From the NCBI GenBank assembly GCA_009760855.2, contig WPIO01000039.1, forward strand, positions 57,001-121,000: a DNA stretch of 64,000 nt, written 5' to 3'. Made by a program: the position numbers and the translations under genes. Under the pieces are notes generated by a model. That model ran no database searches and was not told where the DNA came from. It worked only from the letters and a program-made list of their open reading frames with translations. Every line of letters starts with the position of its first letter. Position 1 is the stretch's first letter. The stretch comes from Cristatella mucedo. Its lineage: Eukaryota; Bryozoa; Phylactolaemata; Cristatellidae. Positions 25,901 to 35,690 of this stretch are shown one piece after another.

Positions 25901-27053
25901 AACGGAGTAGCAGCCAAGGCAGCTGTGACCATACTGCAGCGATTTTTTTACTATTTAATCTATCTTACAATTTGAAAGAAGTATAAAAATATGACCGAAT
26001 CACTACTGATATCAATCATACTAATACTAATAATACTCCTTCCACATTTATATAGTGCCTTAAGAGAACTAAATCTCTTTCTATGTACTTAGCATATGTT
26101 GTAAAAGGAGCATGTCAAGTGATTTAGTGATTATAACATGAACCCTGTGAGCATGTATGTGCACTTTGAGGACAGCGCAAACGTAAAAAGCTTTGTGAGG
26201 AGCAGGTGAGTTTTTTGCTTCGTTTGAAATGTTATCAAATTAAAGGTCGTCGTGAGACAGTCGTGATTTACTCGCGTGCTGCCAACTCGCATGTGCTTGG
26301 TACCAGCCTTCCTTGCCTATCTAAAAAACATATTAGCTGATTTAACAGCCTCATTTGCATAGTAGCAGAAGAGCCTTGACGGCTGTCATCACCGCTCGCA
26401 ATTGGCATTAAAGGATCGCCCATTGCTGGGCTTGAACCTGCGACCTCAGTCGTGAAGAGCAAGCACCTTACCTCCTGGGCTATCACGGCCTCCGGTGATA
26501 CGCTGACTCTTTGGGACATCTCGTTCCTCCTCACAGGTTGATTTTCACTCTCTGGTGCTACTTTGATTAGTCGGGCAAAGCAGACTGCCGGGACCAGCTT
26601 GGATTTTTAGAAATTATCATACTCTTTAATCGTTACTTGGCTTCAAGTGAACTGGTGTTTCTTAATCAATTCTTCCTCGCTGAGACTTTTTACGTTTCCG
26701 ATTTTTTTTCAAGGTGGAAGTTGGGGAAAAAGTCGCTGGGAATAAACCATGTATTCGGTATACTAAAGGAACTCGCCGAGACGGGCGGTGACTGGAGGCG
26801 TGCAATAGAGCTCCATGCACCGAAGCGTAAGATGGACACGTCGTGGCAACAAGCAGCCGACGAATCCGACGAGATGCAGCCTACTAAATCCGTGGTGGCA
26901 GAGAGCGCCTATTCCAGGAAGCAGCGTCGCCACTCAGACAACGATCGGCTGTCGTTTTACCGTACTTCCCCGAACAAGCAGTACGGCCATCTGAACAAAA
27001 TCAGCAACGGCTACAAGCACTTCAAGAAGCCGCCGACATCGCAGCAGCGGTGA
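12726..27053 (+). CDS. TRMT10C: TRMT10C/MRPP1 homologue: mitochondrial RNase P subunit 1, tRNA (m1R9) methyltransferase (5 exons)
   Basis: Join of 12726-13333, 14382-14484, 18128-18617, 21759-21855 and 26714-27053: 1638 nt, 545 aa, all GT-AG, with phases matching at every junction. The family binds mitochondrial pre-tRNA with SDR5C1 and PRORP and methylates purine 9. Residues 1-45 are Arg/Ala-rich without acidic residues, like a mitochondrial presequence. A helical region ends in [19 protein letters not shown]. The SPOUT domain starts at [15 protein letters not shown] (about 255), passes [23 protein letters not shown], and carries the expected catalytic Asp in GLVD (about 404). SLAKAKK and the [20 protein letters not shown] block follow. 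The C-variant is favoured over TRMT10A/B by AMQFGQP and SLAKAK. Human MRPP1 is about 400 aa; the extra length is the N-terminal half, an acidic/Ala insert in exon 3 and a basic tail of about 70 residues. Confidence 0.93.
13380..13445 (+). repeat. CTG/CTT trinucleotide repeat in TRMT10C intron 1
   Basis: Runs of CTG broken by CTT every few units begin about 50 bp after the exon 1 donor. This short simple repeat produces long poly-Gln and poly-Leu shadow frames. Confidence 0.9.
14382..14484 (+). CDS. TRMT10C: TRMT10C exon 2
   Basis: A small exon between acceptor ATGTTTCTAG and donor GTGAGA. It encodes a Gln/Glu-rich helix ending RNAIFHR, which aligns with the KNFLFLR stretch before the SPOUT domain of the human protein. 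It is too short to show as an open frame and was found by requiring phase continuity (2 to 0). Confidence 0.85.
14922..15092 (-). mobile_element. Family B SINE in TRMT10C intron 2
   Basis: The minus-strand head has a B box GGTTCGAATCC and an A-box-like TGGCACACTAGG. The body ends in GAGGCTGTTCAATCAGCTAG. It is a nearly full-length copy. It inserted antisense to the host gene. Confidence 0.8.
16770..17396 (+). mobile_element. L2-type LINE fragment in TRMT10C intron 2
   Basis: It covers only the RT palm to thumb. VPQGS-like and DDIRTW-like blocks are recognisable across several frameshifts, and the catalytic box is destroyed by an indel. Both ends are truncated. Confidence 0.8.
18128..18617 (+). 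CDS. TRMT10C: TRMT10C exon 3 (SPOUT core)
   Basis: Acceptor TTGTTTTAG, donor GTAAGT, phases 0 to 1. It encodes [13 protein letters not shown], then AMQFGQP and [14 protein letters not shown] up to VYILG. Between strands it carries an insert of about 30 residues rich in Gly, Asp, Glu and Ala (around 18385-18475) that the human protein lacks. Confidence 0.93.
19170..19255 (-). mobile_element. L2/SINE 3' tail, antisense
   Basis: Reverse complement of the common tail: GCGCTTTACATTTGC, then AACTCAATTTCTTTCTAGG, ending in a TAATAA microsatellite. Only the 3' end is left. Confidence 0.8.
19827..19897. repeat. (AT)n microsatellite
   Basis: About 35 uninterrupted AT dinucleotides inside TRMT10C intron 3. 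Confidence 0.97.
20030..20125 (+). mobile_element. L2 3' UTR and tail fragment
   Basis: The phrase AACTAACCATTCGACCATGC is followed by the tail hairpin (AAATGCATAGAAAGACGTTG, then GAGGGTGCTATA). No coding part remains. Confidence 0.75.
20190..20855 (+). mobile_element. Second LINE lineage (CR1/L2-like), C-terminal RT fragment
   Basis: The frame encodes a thumb region with [20 protein letters not shown] and the end block [13 protein letters not shown]. It is clearly related to, but distinct from, the [10 protein letters not shown] family in this window. Its 3' end also differs: GTAACACCCACATAG, then GAGATACATACATACACAT. Therefore at least two LINE lineages are present. Confidence 0.8.
21480..21635 (+). 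mobile_element. Family B SINE in TRMT10C intron 3
   Basis: The B box GGTTCGAGCTG follows a decayed head. The body block GATAGCTGCTAAGGCTCTTC and the start of the terminal GAGGCT follow. The 3' end is truncated. Confidence 0.7.
21759..21855 (+). CDS. TRMT10C: TRMT10C exon 4
   Basis: Acceptor CCTTGTAG, donor GTGAGT, phases 1 to 2. It encodes [17 protein letters not shown] and the PLDYYVK strand. The Asp of LVD aligns with the conserved catalytic Asp of Trm10-type methyltransferases. Confidence 0.92.
22640..24400 (+). mobile_element. Most complete L2-type LINE copy, in TRMT10C intron 4
   Basis: Coverage runs from the RT fingers ([21 protein letters not shown]) through [12 protein letters not shown] and FYADDT, with a stop directly after, to the thumb block [14 protein letters not shown]. 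The 3' UTR, the conserved tail (AAGCGCCTTGAAAGAGATTG, then GGGCGCTTTATC) and a final ATTATT repeat follow. A local duplication at 23453-23495 shifts the frame. No endonuclease domain remains. This copy serves as the reference for the others. Confidence 0.9.
26030..26110 (-). mobile_element. L2/SINE 3' tail, antisense
   Basis: Reverse complement of the tail with AACTAAATCTCTTTCTATG and a TAATAC-type microsatellite end. Only the tail is left. Confidence 0.65.
26328..26492 (-). mobile_element. Family B SINE in TRMT10C intron 4
   Basis: The minus-strand head has a B-box-like GGTTCAAGCCC. The body has GATGACAGCCGTCAAGGCTC and the end GAGGCTGTTAAATCAGCTAA. Confidence 0.8.
26714..27053 (+). CDS. 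TRMT10C: TRMT10C exon 5 and stop
   Basis: The acceptor is a T-rich tract ending TTCAAG. The exon encodes [19 protein letters not shown] and APKRK, where the human protein nearly ends. About 70 more residues rich in Ser, Gln, Lys and Arg follow before TGA. The tail looks disordered and basic. Confidence 0.92.
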
Positions 27054-27532
27054 CACCCGACGCATCGGCACAGCGGCCCTCGTGTGGTGCTGCGAACATG
27101 ATCAGCTTGCACGCTTTGGTAGCCAAGGACTCGCAGGCGCCCAGTGTACTATATAGCAGCCTGACCGATGCTCGGCAAGCTGGCATCTCGCGTCGTGGAT
27201 CCGGCGATCATGGCCCTTGGCCCACCGACCTATCGCGCCTGGTTGGCACCAGCGTGGCGGTCAGGCTTTGCTGCCGAAGTGTGTGACATGGAGCATGAAC
27301 TGCTCGTGTGGGTACGGGCAAGCGACTTACTATCTGTCAGTGCTGCGTCGCCTGCTGTCCTGACTGCCGACGACAAGCCGTCTTGAGATTGCTGGTGAGT
27401 CGGCAGGTCTCTGATGTCTTGTCATTGCCGATGTAATCTGTCGTTGCCGATGAGAAAGCGACTTCCTTTTGTTTTTTATCATAACAAATACTGACTGACA
27501 CAGCTCGGTTAAATGTTGCACCAATAAAGTGC

Positions 27533-27538
27533 CCGATG
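27533..27538 (+). promoter_or_regulatory. AATAAA polyadenylation signal for TRMT10C
   Basis: A canonical hexamer in CCAATAAAGTG lies 480 bp after the TGA. No other AATAAA was noticed between. Confidence 0.65.
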
Positions 27539-27804
27539 TTTCACCTCACTAGCCACTGTAGGGTGTAATCGTTAGCAGCTGCCACCCGGTCGTGTGTCTG
27601 TTCTGGAACTATACTGATATCCATTTCAGTTCGTTGTAATTTGCCACCAACAGTTCGAGTAGCTAGCGTGACACTATTGCAAGGTCTCATTTATTTGAGT
27701 GCTGGCCCTTCTGCCTTTGTAGCTAGACACGTTTTTGTGCCTCATCGTAAATCTACCTTTGTTTATCTAATAGGATAATTATCTCAACAGGTAATAAAGG
27801 TAAA

Positions 27805-28870
27805 TAAGTTGCATAGTGCTGTAAGAATACAATATCTCTATCCGGAAACTCTACAGCCTATTTAAGGGTTAATGTTCGAGAAAATACTGAGAAAATAGGT
27901 CCAACAACCAAGTATTTGTTTAGGGTACATTGCAGAAGGCAAACATGTTAGAAATGTGATCAGGAGTTTTGACGATTTCTTCATTCAAGGGAAGCATTAA
28001 AAATAAATGATTACGCAAACCACGCCTAACCCGTAAGTGAAAAGGGAGCAACATAACACCGATAACAAAGTTACCAATCTCTATACGCAACGTGTGTCGC
28101 GACTTGCTGAACCTTGGTATATTGGTGTACATGGCTTGTTGATTGAGGTACATGCTTGTGGCTTTTAGTCGCTTAGTGTAGCCTTCAGTCTTGTAAATTC
28201 CATAACTTGGCCAATACAGCACGGATCAACGACGCATTTTAAATTAATTGTTTGGTTCTGCCTGTACACTACTGCAGTGGCTCGTTTCGGTTGGCTAAGT
28301 TTAGCTACACATGTCATCAACGTAGTTGAACTTTTGAGTTACGCAATGATGGACATGTGTAGCTAAACCGACACACAATCAGAATCAGAAGTGAGCTACT
28401 GTAGTAGTATACATGTAGAGCTGAAGTCACATTTAAAATTGCTCGTTGATCATGCGGTATTAGCAGAGTTAAGGAATTTACAAGGCTCAAACCTATACTG
28501 TAATTAGAGCTTTTAAAAAGTCAACTGTATCTCAACAAGCTGCAAACATGTATGTACCAAGGATCAACAAATTTCGACACAAGTCACATGCCATACAGAG
28601 ATTAATAATTTTTTTATTGGTAGATGTGTTGCTTCCGGTTTACCTATGGGTTAAAGGTTCACAATTCATTTATTTGTAATTCTTTACTTGTATATGGAAA
28701 TTGCCAAAACTTAAGATTACATTTCAAATATGTTTGCCTTTTGAAAGATACCCTAAACAAATATCCTATTGTTGGATCTATCTTCTTTGTATTTTCTCAA
28801 ACATTAACCTTTAAGAGAAAGATCTGCAGCTCTAAAGGTCTGGATTGAGAATTCTTTATATTACCTAAGT
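27805..28870. repeat. 1 kb imperfect foldback (long inverted repeat)
   Basis: Two arms of about 500 bp are reverse complements around a common axis near 28337. The blocks 27913-27957/28718-28761 and 28183-28205/28469-28491 give the same coordinate sum. The innermost 15-bp stem TTAGCTACACATGTC (28301-28315) pairs perfectly with 28352-28366. Arm identity is imperfect, so it is old. Neither arm keeps a long frame. It may be a foldback or MITE-like element, or two inverted copies of an unknown repeat. Confidence 0.85.
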
Positions 28871-31468
28871 AGGCAACGTAGATTCGTTTCTTTTGAATGG
28901 AGAATGAGGCAAGGCGGTAAGAGTGGCTGCGAGCCAGCTAACGTCTTGCAGTCTTAGCCCCAACTGTAGGGGCCCGTTGCTGTAGGCGTCTCTGGCACAA
29001 TCTGCCGACACGTCGCGATCGTTGCTGTGGGATGTAGAAAGCTGGGATCCGACTTGCAAAAGACGTAAGCTTGACCGAGCTGTTCCTGCATATGAGATTG
29101 TATTTCAATTTGGACCTTCCCATGAAAACGGCCTAGCTGCAAATTACCCTTTGCAGCTAATGTAAAGTGCCTAGAAAGAGGTTGAGTTCTCTGAGGGCAC
29201 TATACCTAATGCATTACTATTACTACTATTTTTTTAATCGAATGCAGCCCTTGGCAAGCGTTCGTTCAGTAATAGCTCGCAAGCGAAAGATTTTGATGCT
29301 TCGGAGAGGCCGGATGCTGCCGGCGCCTCGTCATTGAGCGTCATCGCTTCACGAGGCTTCTCTTGGCAGCCTTTCATGTCTGGCGTTACCAGCAGCTGGC
29401 CGCACCGCGGCTCTTCCTGCGTGCACGGAGCGCTAGCAAAGACGGTCATTGTGATTTGTCGCCTTATCTCCGCAGGGCCGGCGGCTCTATCAAACTGAAC
29501 GCCTTCTCGATGTGTGCGTGAACTTTCCACCGCCAGCCTGTAGTAGCTTGCTCTGCACGCGAAAACAGCGCTTCAAAGGAAGAGAGGGCAGCTTTCACGT
29601 CGTTGTGCACCTTTACGGTGAAAATCACTTTCCGTTCGATAAGAAATGAGCCGGGGGATAGACAATTGACTAACGGGTCAACCAACTACCGCTGTATAAA
29701 GAAATGCAATGGTCTGTAATAAAGTATCCTCTCACATCGAACAAAAAGTGCATTCGGCACAGCGGCGTCGCATCAAGTCTCGTGTTAAGTTATAAAGTTT
29801 TTTATGACGAAACGTATGTATCTCCATCTGCGAATCCACAGAGCCACTAAGACGAGCACTCAGCATCTAGTTTTTAGCTGTCTCTCAAATCCATACCCTC
29901 ATGACTTTCAACGCCGCTTACTGTTTCCTAATTCCACCCAATTACCCACGGTCGAGCAGTCTCATACAGGGAGCTATCAATTGGCCAGCCAATTCGGCCT
30001 GCCCGTTACTGGCAGAGGTGGCGGCGGCGGCGGCGGCTCGAGGCGGGTCCTCGAAAGCGGAGAGTGCTTTTGCTGATCGCTGGGACTCGTCCTCGGCGAC
30101 TAGGCGTGACATTCCCTCGGAAGACAATGGCCTCCGGTCGCTTTGTATCTTGAAGTCGTTGCTTGTGAATATCTCCAAGGCTCGACACTGGGGCGTGATA
30201 ATTCGTGATAGTTCTGGGAGTCCTGCTCATTAGATATCGTCACTGGACTTGACGGATGCAAACCTTGTCGAATCGGCATAAGAAGCTTTCATTCACGTCT
30301 GTCGAGTTTGCTTGGACTGCGGCCACACTCTTGCACTTGGAATTAAGAGTCAAACGCTAGAGTGGAAATGTTTCGTGTAGTTTTGTTCGCACCGCACACA
30401 GAATGCTGGCACATGACCAACACCAACAATTTATTACACGACTCACAGAACAGAGGGGAGCACGACTTCCTTCGTCCCTCTCTCCCACTCGAGTGCCCTC
30501 TCCTCGGCCGCGGCTGTGCATTGGCCGACCCCGATGGTGAATCCACCATCTGTTCACCAGCGGGTTATCGGCCTGTTTCCACGCCACAGTAGAAGCGGAC
30601 CACAGCTGTGTACAGGCCCCTCTCGATGGTGCTCCCAACAGCTGTTTAGGAAAGGAGCCGTACCGGCCTGCAGATAATCAAACCACAGTTCGCTCAATCG
30701 ACCCTCAGCTAGACAGCAATACCACCGCCAAAAATTTTCGCGACGAGGCAATTCGCTGTTGTTCACCACTCGGCCACTCCGAAAAATCCATTAAGCAGGG
30801 AAGAGATCTTTAACGCGAACCTTTGCTTAATAACTCTGATGCTATTTATTCTCCCTCTCGTTACACAATAACTTTCTCCGCTCTTCATCTTGTCGGTGCT
30901 GACATCTTCGTACTATACAAATATGAAACATACCATTTGTTGCGAATGCAGCGTGTTATTAAACACTATCTGGATAGGCAGTTAAATGAATTAATTTTGA
31001 GCACAATACATTGGCGGCTTAGGCGGGCGAGCGCACTTACCGATTTTGTGCATTAGCGGTCGTGTAGGCCGCTCTGGAGCGCGAGAAGAGTAGTGAGCGT
31101 GACAGAGTGTGAGAGAGGGAGGGGATAGAGTGCGCACATGACGAAGTACGGGCAGAAATTAGGTAAGCCGCGCGCCAGTTGGCTGGGCGGAGCGGAACAA
31201 CTTGCGGCGACGCCACGCCCACAAGGCTACGGCACAGGTCAAGTAGCTTTAGGTCTGTTATATTTTATATTAAACTTTATCATACAATATAAAATATAAA
31301 AAATTGATATTTATGTGAAGTAAGCTTGCAATGTCTGCGGTTCCGCCTCTGGCTACCAGGCGCCGCATTGAGGCCAGGGGACTAAAGAGTTATCTCCCGA
31401 TGTTAGGCAGTCGCCCTACAGGAACCGGAAGCTTTTGGATACCGGCGCGGTCTGCAATTCTCGAACCA
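28871..31468. other. Intergenic, no gene assigned
   Basis: An L2/SINE tail lies at 29145-29235 on +. Two overlapping minus-strand frames at 29685-29234 have coding-like composition but match no family I know. An AT hairpin (TATATTTTATATT and its complement) lies at 31259-31299, about 170 bp upstream of TXNL4B. Confidence 0.45.
29145..29235 (+). mobile_element. L2/SINE 3' tail
   Basis: The tail hairpin AAGTGCCTAGAAAGAGGTTG, then GAGGGCACTATA, is followed by an ATTACTATT repeat. Nothing upstream is recognisable. Confidence 0.8.
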
Positions 31469-31600
31469 ATGGGCTCGCCTGTGCGCTGCCTGTCTTCTAA
31501 TAAGGAGGTGGATGATGTCATTCGTACTACCAGAGATAAGGTCCTAGCGCTGAGATTCGGAAGAGCCTCCGATCCCGAATGCATGAGACTGGATGACATA
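31469..31600 (+). CDS. TXNL4B: TXNL4B exon 1
   Basis: 44 codons ending LDDI with donor GTAAGC, phase 0. Confidence 0.92.
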
Positions 31601-33138
31601 GTAAGCTGTGCGTGCAATCGGCTAACAGCCAAGCTCCAGTCTCGCTCGGCAAGCTTTCGGAAGTAACTATTACGACCTGTCTGGTGTTGTCGCTTGTTTT
31701 TAATTTGCATGTACTTAGCGCTCCAGCGTATTTAACACTCGACAGGCAACCCTTGTCGCGGCATGCCACGCAGTAGGCGTATATGCGACGCAAGCGCCCC
31801 TGCACGGTTAGCTACTCGTCTCCTCCTGACGGCGTCGCTCTGATATGCGCATGCACTGCCAAGTGCGGAATTCGGAAGAGTATTTCAGAGCTGAAGCGTG
31901 TGAAAGACGCGAGATTAGTTGAATACCTTTCTGGAGCTGGAACCATTTGGTTATTCTGCATTAGTCTGCTTTCAATTGCGCCGATGAGGTCTCCTCTGCG
32001 CCTAGTGCTTACTGTTCTTGACCAGAGATGGTCGTCGATCTAGGCTGTTCCAGAGTTTCCGCGATGTTCTGAAGCATGGAGCTGAGCTACGGGCTTTTGC
32101 CGGGCATGTCACGGTTTTGTGGCTGTGTGGTCGTAGGCGAGGTTAGTCGCTTGCACACATGGGTTTTGTCCCTTGCTGCCATGTTAAGTCTCCTCGTGAA
32201 ACTCTTCTGTGGATATTATTCGCAGTGTGAAAATTTTTAGCTCGCCAAGACAAAAGATCTACTGCGGAACATGGCGGATGTTTGCAGTGTGGAGGTGGAG
32301 AAAGTGCCAGTGTATGCGCAATATTTTGACATCACTCTTATCCCGGCGACCATATTCTTTTTCAATGCTCAACACATGCAAGTCGACTGGGGGTAAGCCT
32401 TAAGTAGCGTCCCACATCATTTCATTTGGCCGTATTATCCTGTTGGTGCTGGTGCCGCTGCCGCCGCTGGGGCTGCTGCTGGTGTAGGTTTAGGTTTTTT
32501 GAAATGCTAAAACACATTTACTAACCAAGCATGTTGACTATGCTATGGATTCATAATGACCAGGCAAGAAGCTCGAGTTGTTTAATCATCTTGAAGGTGC
32601 TGGCTAAGGGCTGGTTGTAGTGCAAATTTATCTATGCTTGCTGACACTGTACATGCTGCCACTAATCGTATTTGCATCCTGGCCCTGTGCATGTCACCTC
32701 TAATCATGTTATGCTTGTTGTCATTGAGTATGCTACCACTAACCATTTGACTACACTTCCTTTGCAGAACATGTAAGGTGCCTAGAAAGAGATTATTAAG
32801 TTCTCTGAGGTCGTTATAAAAATTTATTATTACATTTGTGAATACTTAATCATATTGATACTGTGCGTGTTTCAATGTGATCGTTCAATGGTCTTTCACG
32901 CATCTCGCTCTCTGTCTCTTCTATATTTCTCTTTTTCTTGTTCAGTCGTGTTGTTGAAGCCGGATCATTTAACTATTTTACTGCTAGGACTTACCGATAG
33001 GGTAACTTAATTAAAAAAAGAAATAAAAATGTCTTAAAAAAGGAGAACTTTCTTGTAGCATCTATTGGGTTTGACCAAATGTTTCATTTGTCAAAGCTAC
33101 CGAAACCAAGTGCTGTGATATTGAATAGACTGTCTTGT

Positions 33139-33199
<61 letters not shown>

Positions 33200-33514
33200 A
33201 GTGTGTGTGTGTGTCAGTGCGTGTGTGTGTGTCAGTGTGTGTGAGTGTGTGCGCGTGCTTGTTTATGTACGTGTGCAAGTTTCTTTTGATGATTCATTGC
33301 ACGCATGGAGCTATTTGCTAATTGTAGTTGGTGTTATCGTGATTTCAGAACACAGGACCACACGAAGTTTATTGGCAGCTTCTCGTCGAAGCAAGACTTC
33401 ATAGATGTTATTGAAACCATATATCGTGGTGCCTTGAAAGGAAAGCTGATTGTCAGTAGTCCTTTGGATCCTAGCCACATACCAAAGTACGACGTCCTCT
33501 TCAAAGATATCTGA
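31469..33514 (+). CDS. TXNL4B: TXNL4B (Dim1-like thioredoxin-fold spliceosomal protein), 3 exons
   Basis: Join of 31469-31600, 32241-32392 and 33349-33514: 450 nt, 149 aa, the same length as human TXNL4B. The family is a paralogue of U5 snRNP protein Dim1/TXNL4A, acts in the nucleus, and binds PRPF6. NKEVDDVI and [13 protein letters not shown] in exon 1, [18 protein letters not shown] in exon 2, and [23 protein letters not shown] and [11 protein letters not shown] at the end align without gaps to the human protein. The IYRGAxKGKLIVxSPxDP stretch separates it from Dim1. The ATG was chosen because it gives the same distance to the conserved KEVD as in vertebrates; the frame is open upstream. 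All sites are GT-AG. Confidence 0.96.
32241..32392 (+). CDS. TXNL4B: TXNL4B exon 2
   Basis: Acceptor AATTTTTAG and donor GTAAGC. It begins [10 protein letters not shown] and ends HMQVDWG, phase 2. Confidence 0.93.
32620..32830 (+). mobile_element. L2 3' UTR and tail in TXNL4B intron 2
   Basis: The repeated phrase GCTGCCACTAATC precedes the tail hairpin (AGGTGCCTAGAAAGAG, then GAGGTCGTTATA) and a TTATTA run. Confidence 0.8.
33141..33250. repeat. (GT)n microsatellite in TXNL4B intron 2
   Basis: An almost pure GT run is followed by interrupted GT with CAGTGTGT units, about 100 bp upstream of exon 3. Confidence 0.97.
33349..33514 (+). CDS. TXNL4B: TXNL4B exon 3 and stop
   Basis: Acceptor GTGATTTCAG. 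The split Gly codon (GG/A) restores WGTQDHTKF. It ends FKDI then TGA, as in other animals. Confidence 0.95.
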
Positions 33515-34250
33515 AGTAGTCCACGTAGATCTGGCAGAAGCAGCGCATCGATGTATGTTATGCTTGGATACATTTTGCATTACGGCTCCAGGCACCGCAA
33601 GTTTGATGATGTCAAACGTTGCAATCAGTAACCAACCGTAGTATGCTGGCTCTGGTCATTGGAAGGATGCAATTAGTATTCCAACAGCCTGCCAGCGCAT
33701 CAACTGAAAACCTGTATGAACAGTCCGAAGTGACTGCTCATGTTCAAACATGGTGTGCTCTTTTTTTGTCGTGCTCCATGCAAAAGAGAAATTTCAAGCT
33801 AAAAGAACATATTGCAAATGCAATGTGTATTTTGCTTGTCTTTTTTATTTATTGCCGACTATATGTAGCTCGAATTTTGTGATAGCAAACTCAGAGAACG
33901 TTGAAGTTTTCATACAATGCCAAGGCCTCGAAGATATTCCCTATCGAGATCTATACTAGGTGTGGCTGGCCTTGATACTGTTACTTGTATATATTTTTGA
34001 GCTTTTAAGGTCTGAATGACTTTTTAAACTATTTTCCGTACGTGACATCAGGAGCTAACTTTGCAAGCTGTATGTACATATTGAGTTCTGATGTGAAAAA
34101 TCGTTGCGAAGCACGAATGTGCTTCCAACTGCTGTAGCTGATGCTAAACAGATTGTGTATACATGCGTTTTATGTTTTATTCTTGTTTATATGGTTAGCT
34201 TCTGTGAGGGCGTTAGTCACTCCCTTTATGTCTGCGATGCATTAGATAGT
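33515..34250. other. TXNL4B 3' flank
   Basis: No gene or repeat was recognised. No AATAAA was noticed close to the TXNL4B stop. Confidence 0.4.
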
Positions 34251-34254
34251 AAGC

Positions 34255-35175
34255 TGAACCTTACTAGTTATGCTCAAACCAAGTATGACTTATAAATTGG
34301 AAAGCTTAAAGCTCAAAACCGGCTCTGTAAGCGTATCTCCTGTTGCATCTGCACGAAATGTAGGTTTCCGGTTCCAAAGTGGCCTTGCACTAGACCATGT
34401 CAGTTCCGCAGTTAAGGCTCTGCCTACTTTCAGGTATATAACATTGCTAAAATTTGTACTTGCTTAGGCAGGGATACTGCATCCAAATTGGTCCATGTAT
34501 TTGTAACGTTCCGTCTTGACTTCTGCAAGTCACTGCTTGCTAGTCTACCGGCCTGTGCATACAGGCACTTACAGTTAGTGCAAAACTCGGCAGCTAGGGT
34601 TTCTGTCGTGAGCGTCGAAATTGCCACATCACACCACTTCTTTCCGACCTGCTACTACTCCCAATCTAGTAGCACATCAACTTCAAGGTTCTGTCAACTC
34701 TTTTTGGGTCCCTTCATTCTCTGGCTCCAGCCTTCTTAGCAGAACTACCCCCCCCCCCCACCAGGCAAGGCATCATATCGTCGGTATTTCTGAGTCTAAC
34801 CGTTTCATCGTACGAACCTTTGGAGACCGTGTCTTTGGTTCGTTTGATCCCAAAGCCCGGAACTCCTGACGACGTCACGACATCCCCTGACAAAATTTAA
34901 AATGAAGCTAAAACGCACCTCTTTGTTACAGCATTTAGTGGGTCCCTGTAATTCGTCCTTTTTTTCTTGTGCATGCTGCCACTAACGATATTTGCATGCT
35001 GACCCTGTGCACGTTACTTCTAACCATGTTATGCTTATTGACATTGTGTATGTATGTATGTATGTGTATGCTACCGCTAACCGTTCGATCATGCTTACTT
35101 TACAGTATATGTAAAGTGCTAAGAAAGATAAGTTATCTGAGAGCGCTATAACAACTGTATTATTACTTATATTAT
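34255..35175 (+). mobile_element. L2-type LINE fragment with tail
   Basis: It covers the RT thumb to the 3' UTR, with many indels and a C10 run near 34747. The 3' UTR phrases and the tail hairpin (AAAGTGCTAAGAAAG, then GAGCGCTATAAC) are present. An inserted TATG/TGTA microsatellite lies near 35045. Confidence 0.8.
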
Positions 35176-35499
35176 TAACCTTTGGTGAATTCGAGCTAAA
35201 GCTATGCCAGCCTGCTTCCATTGGCGGGCCCATTAAATTGACAATGGGCCTCATGACAAGAGCTGCACTACCGACGATGAAGTAGCGCATCGCGGGCGAT
35301 CGTACAACTCGAGCATGGATTCGGCAAGTACGTGATGTCTGAACATTGGGATATATCGATTATGTACTCCAGCCCGATTCTGCAGCAGGCTCGTTCAGAC
35401 GGAGAGCCATACAAATACAAATCAATTATATATACTGAATAAAGTGCGGCATCAGCGTGCCACGCCTTCGTTCACGAGGATGACCGAGCCATATGAGCT

Positions 35500-35690
35500 C
35501 ACAGTGGCTAGCTAAGATCCGAGCTAAACGACGAGGGTTTGTACAGGTCTGACTGGCAAGCTGCCTGGATTTAAGTCCTGCACTGGGCAATCCTTTATTG
35601 CCCAGTGCAAGCGGTGGTGATGGCCGTTAAGGCTCTTCTGCCTCTGTACAAATGAGGCTGTTGAATCAGCTAAATTATAACATAGTTATT
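35500..35690 (+). mobile_element. Family B SINE
   Basis: A degenerate tRNA head is followed by the body block GATGGCCGTTAAGGCTCTTC and the diagnostic end GAGGCTGTTGAATCAGCTAA. An 11-bp inverted pair CACTGGGCAAT/ATTGCCCAGTG sits in the body. Confidence 0.75.

Noticed and set aside
29234-29685. Two overlapping minus-strand frames as one frameshifted gene
   Set aside because: Composition looks coding-like, but no homology or splice pair supports it.
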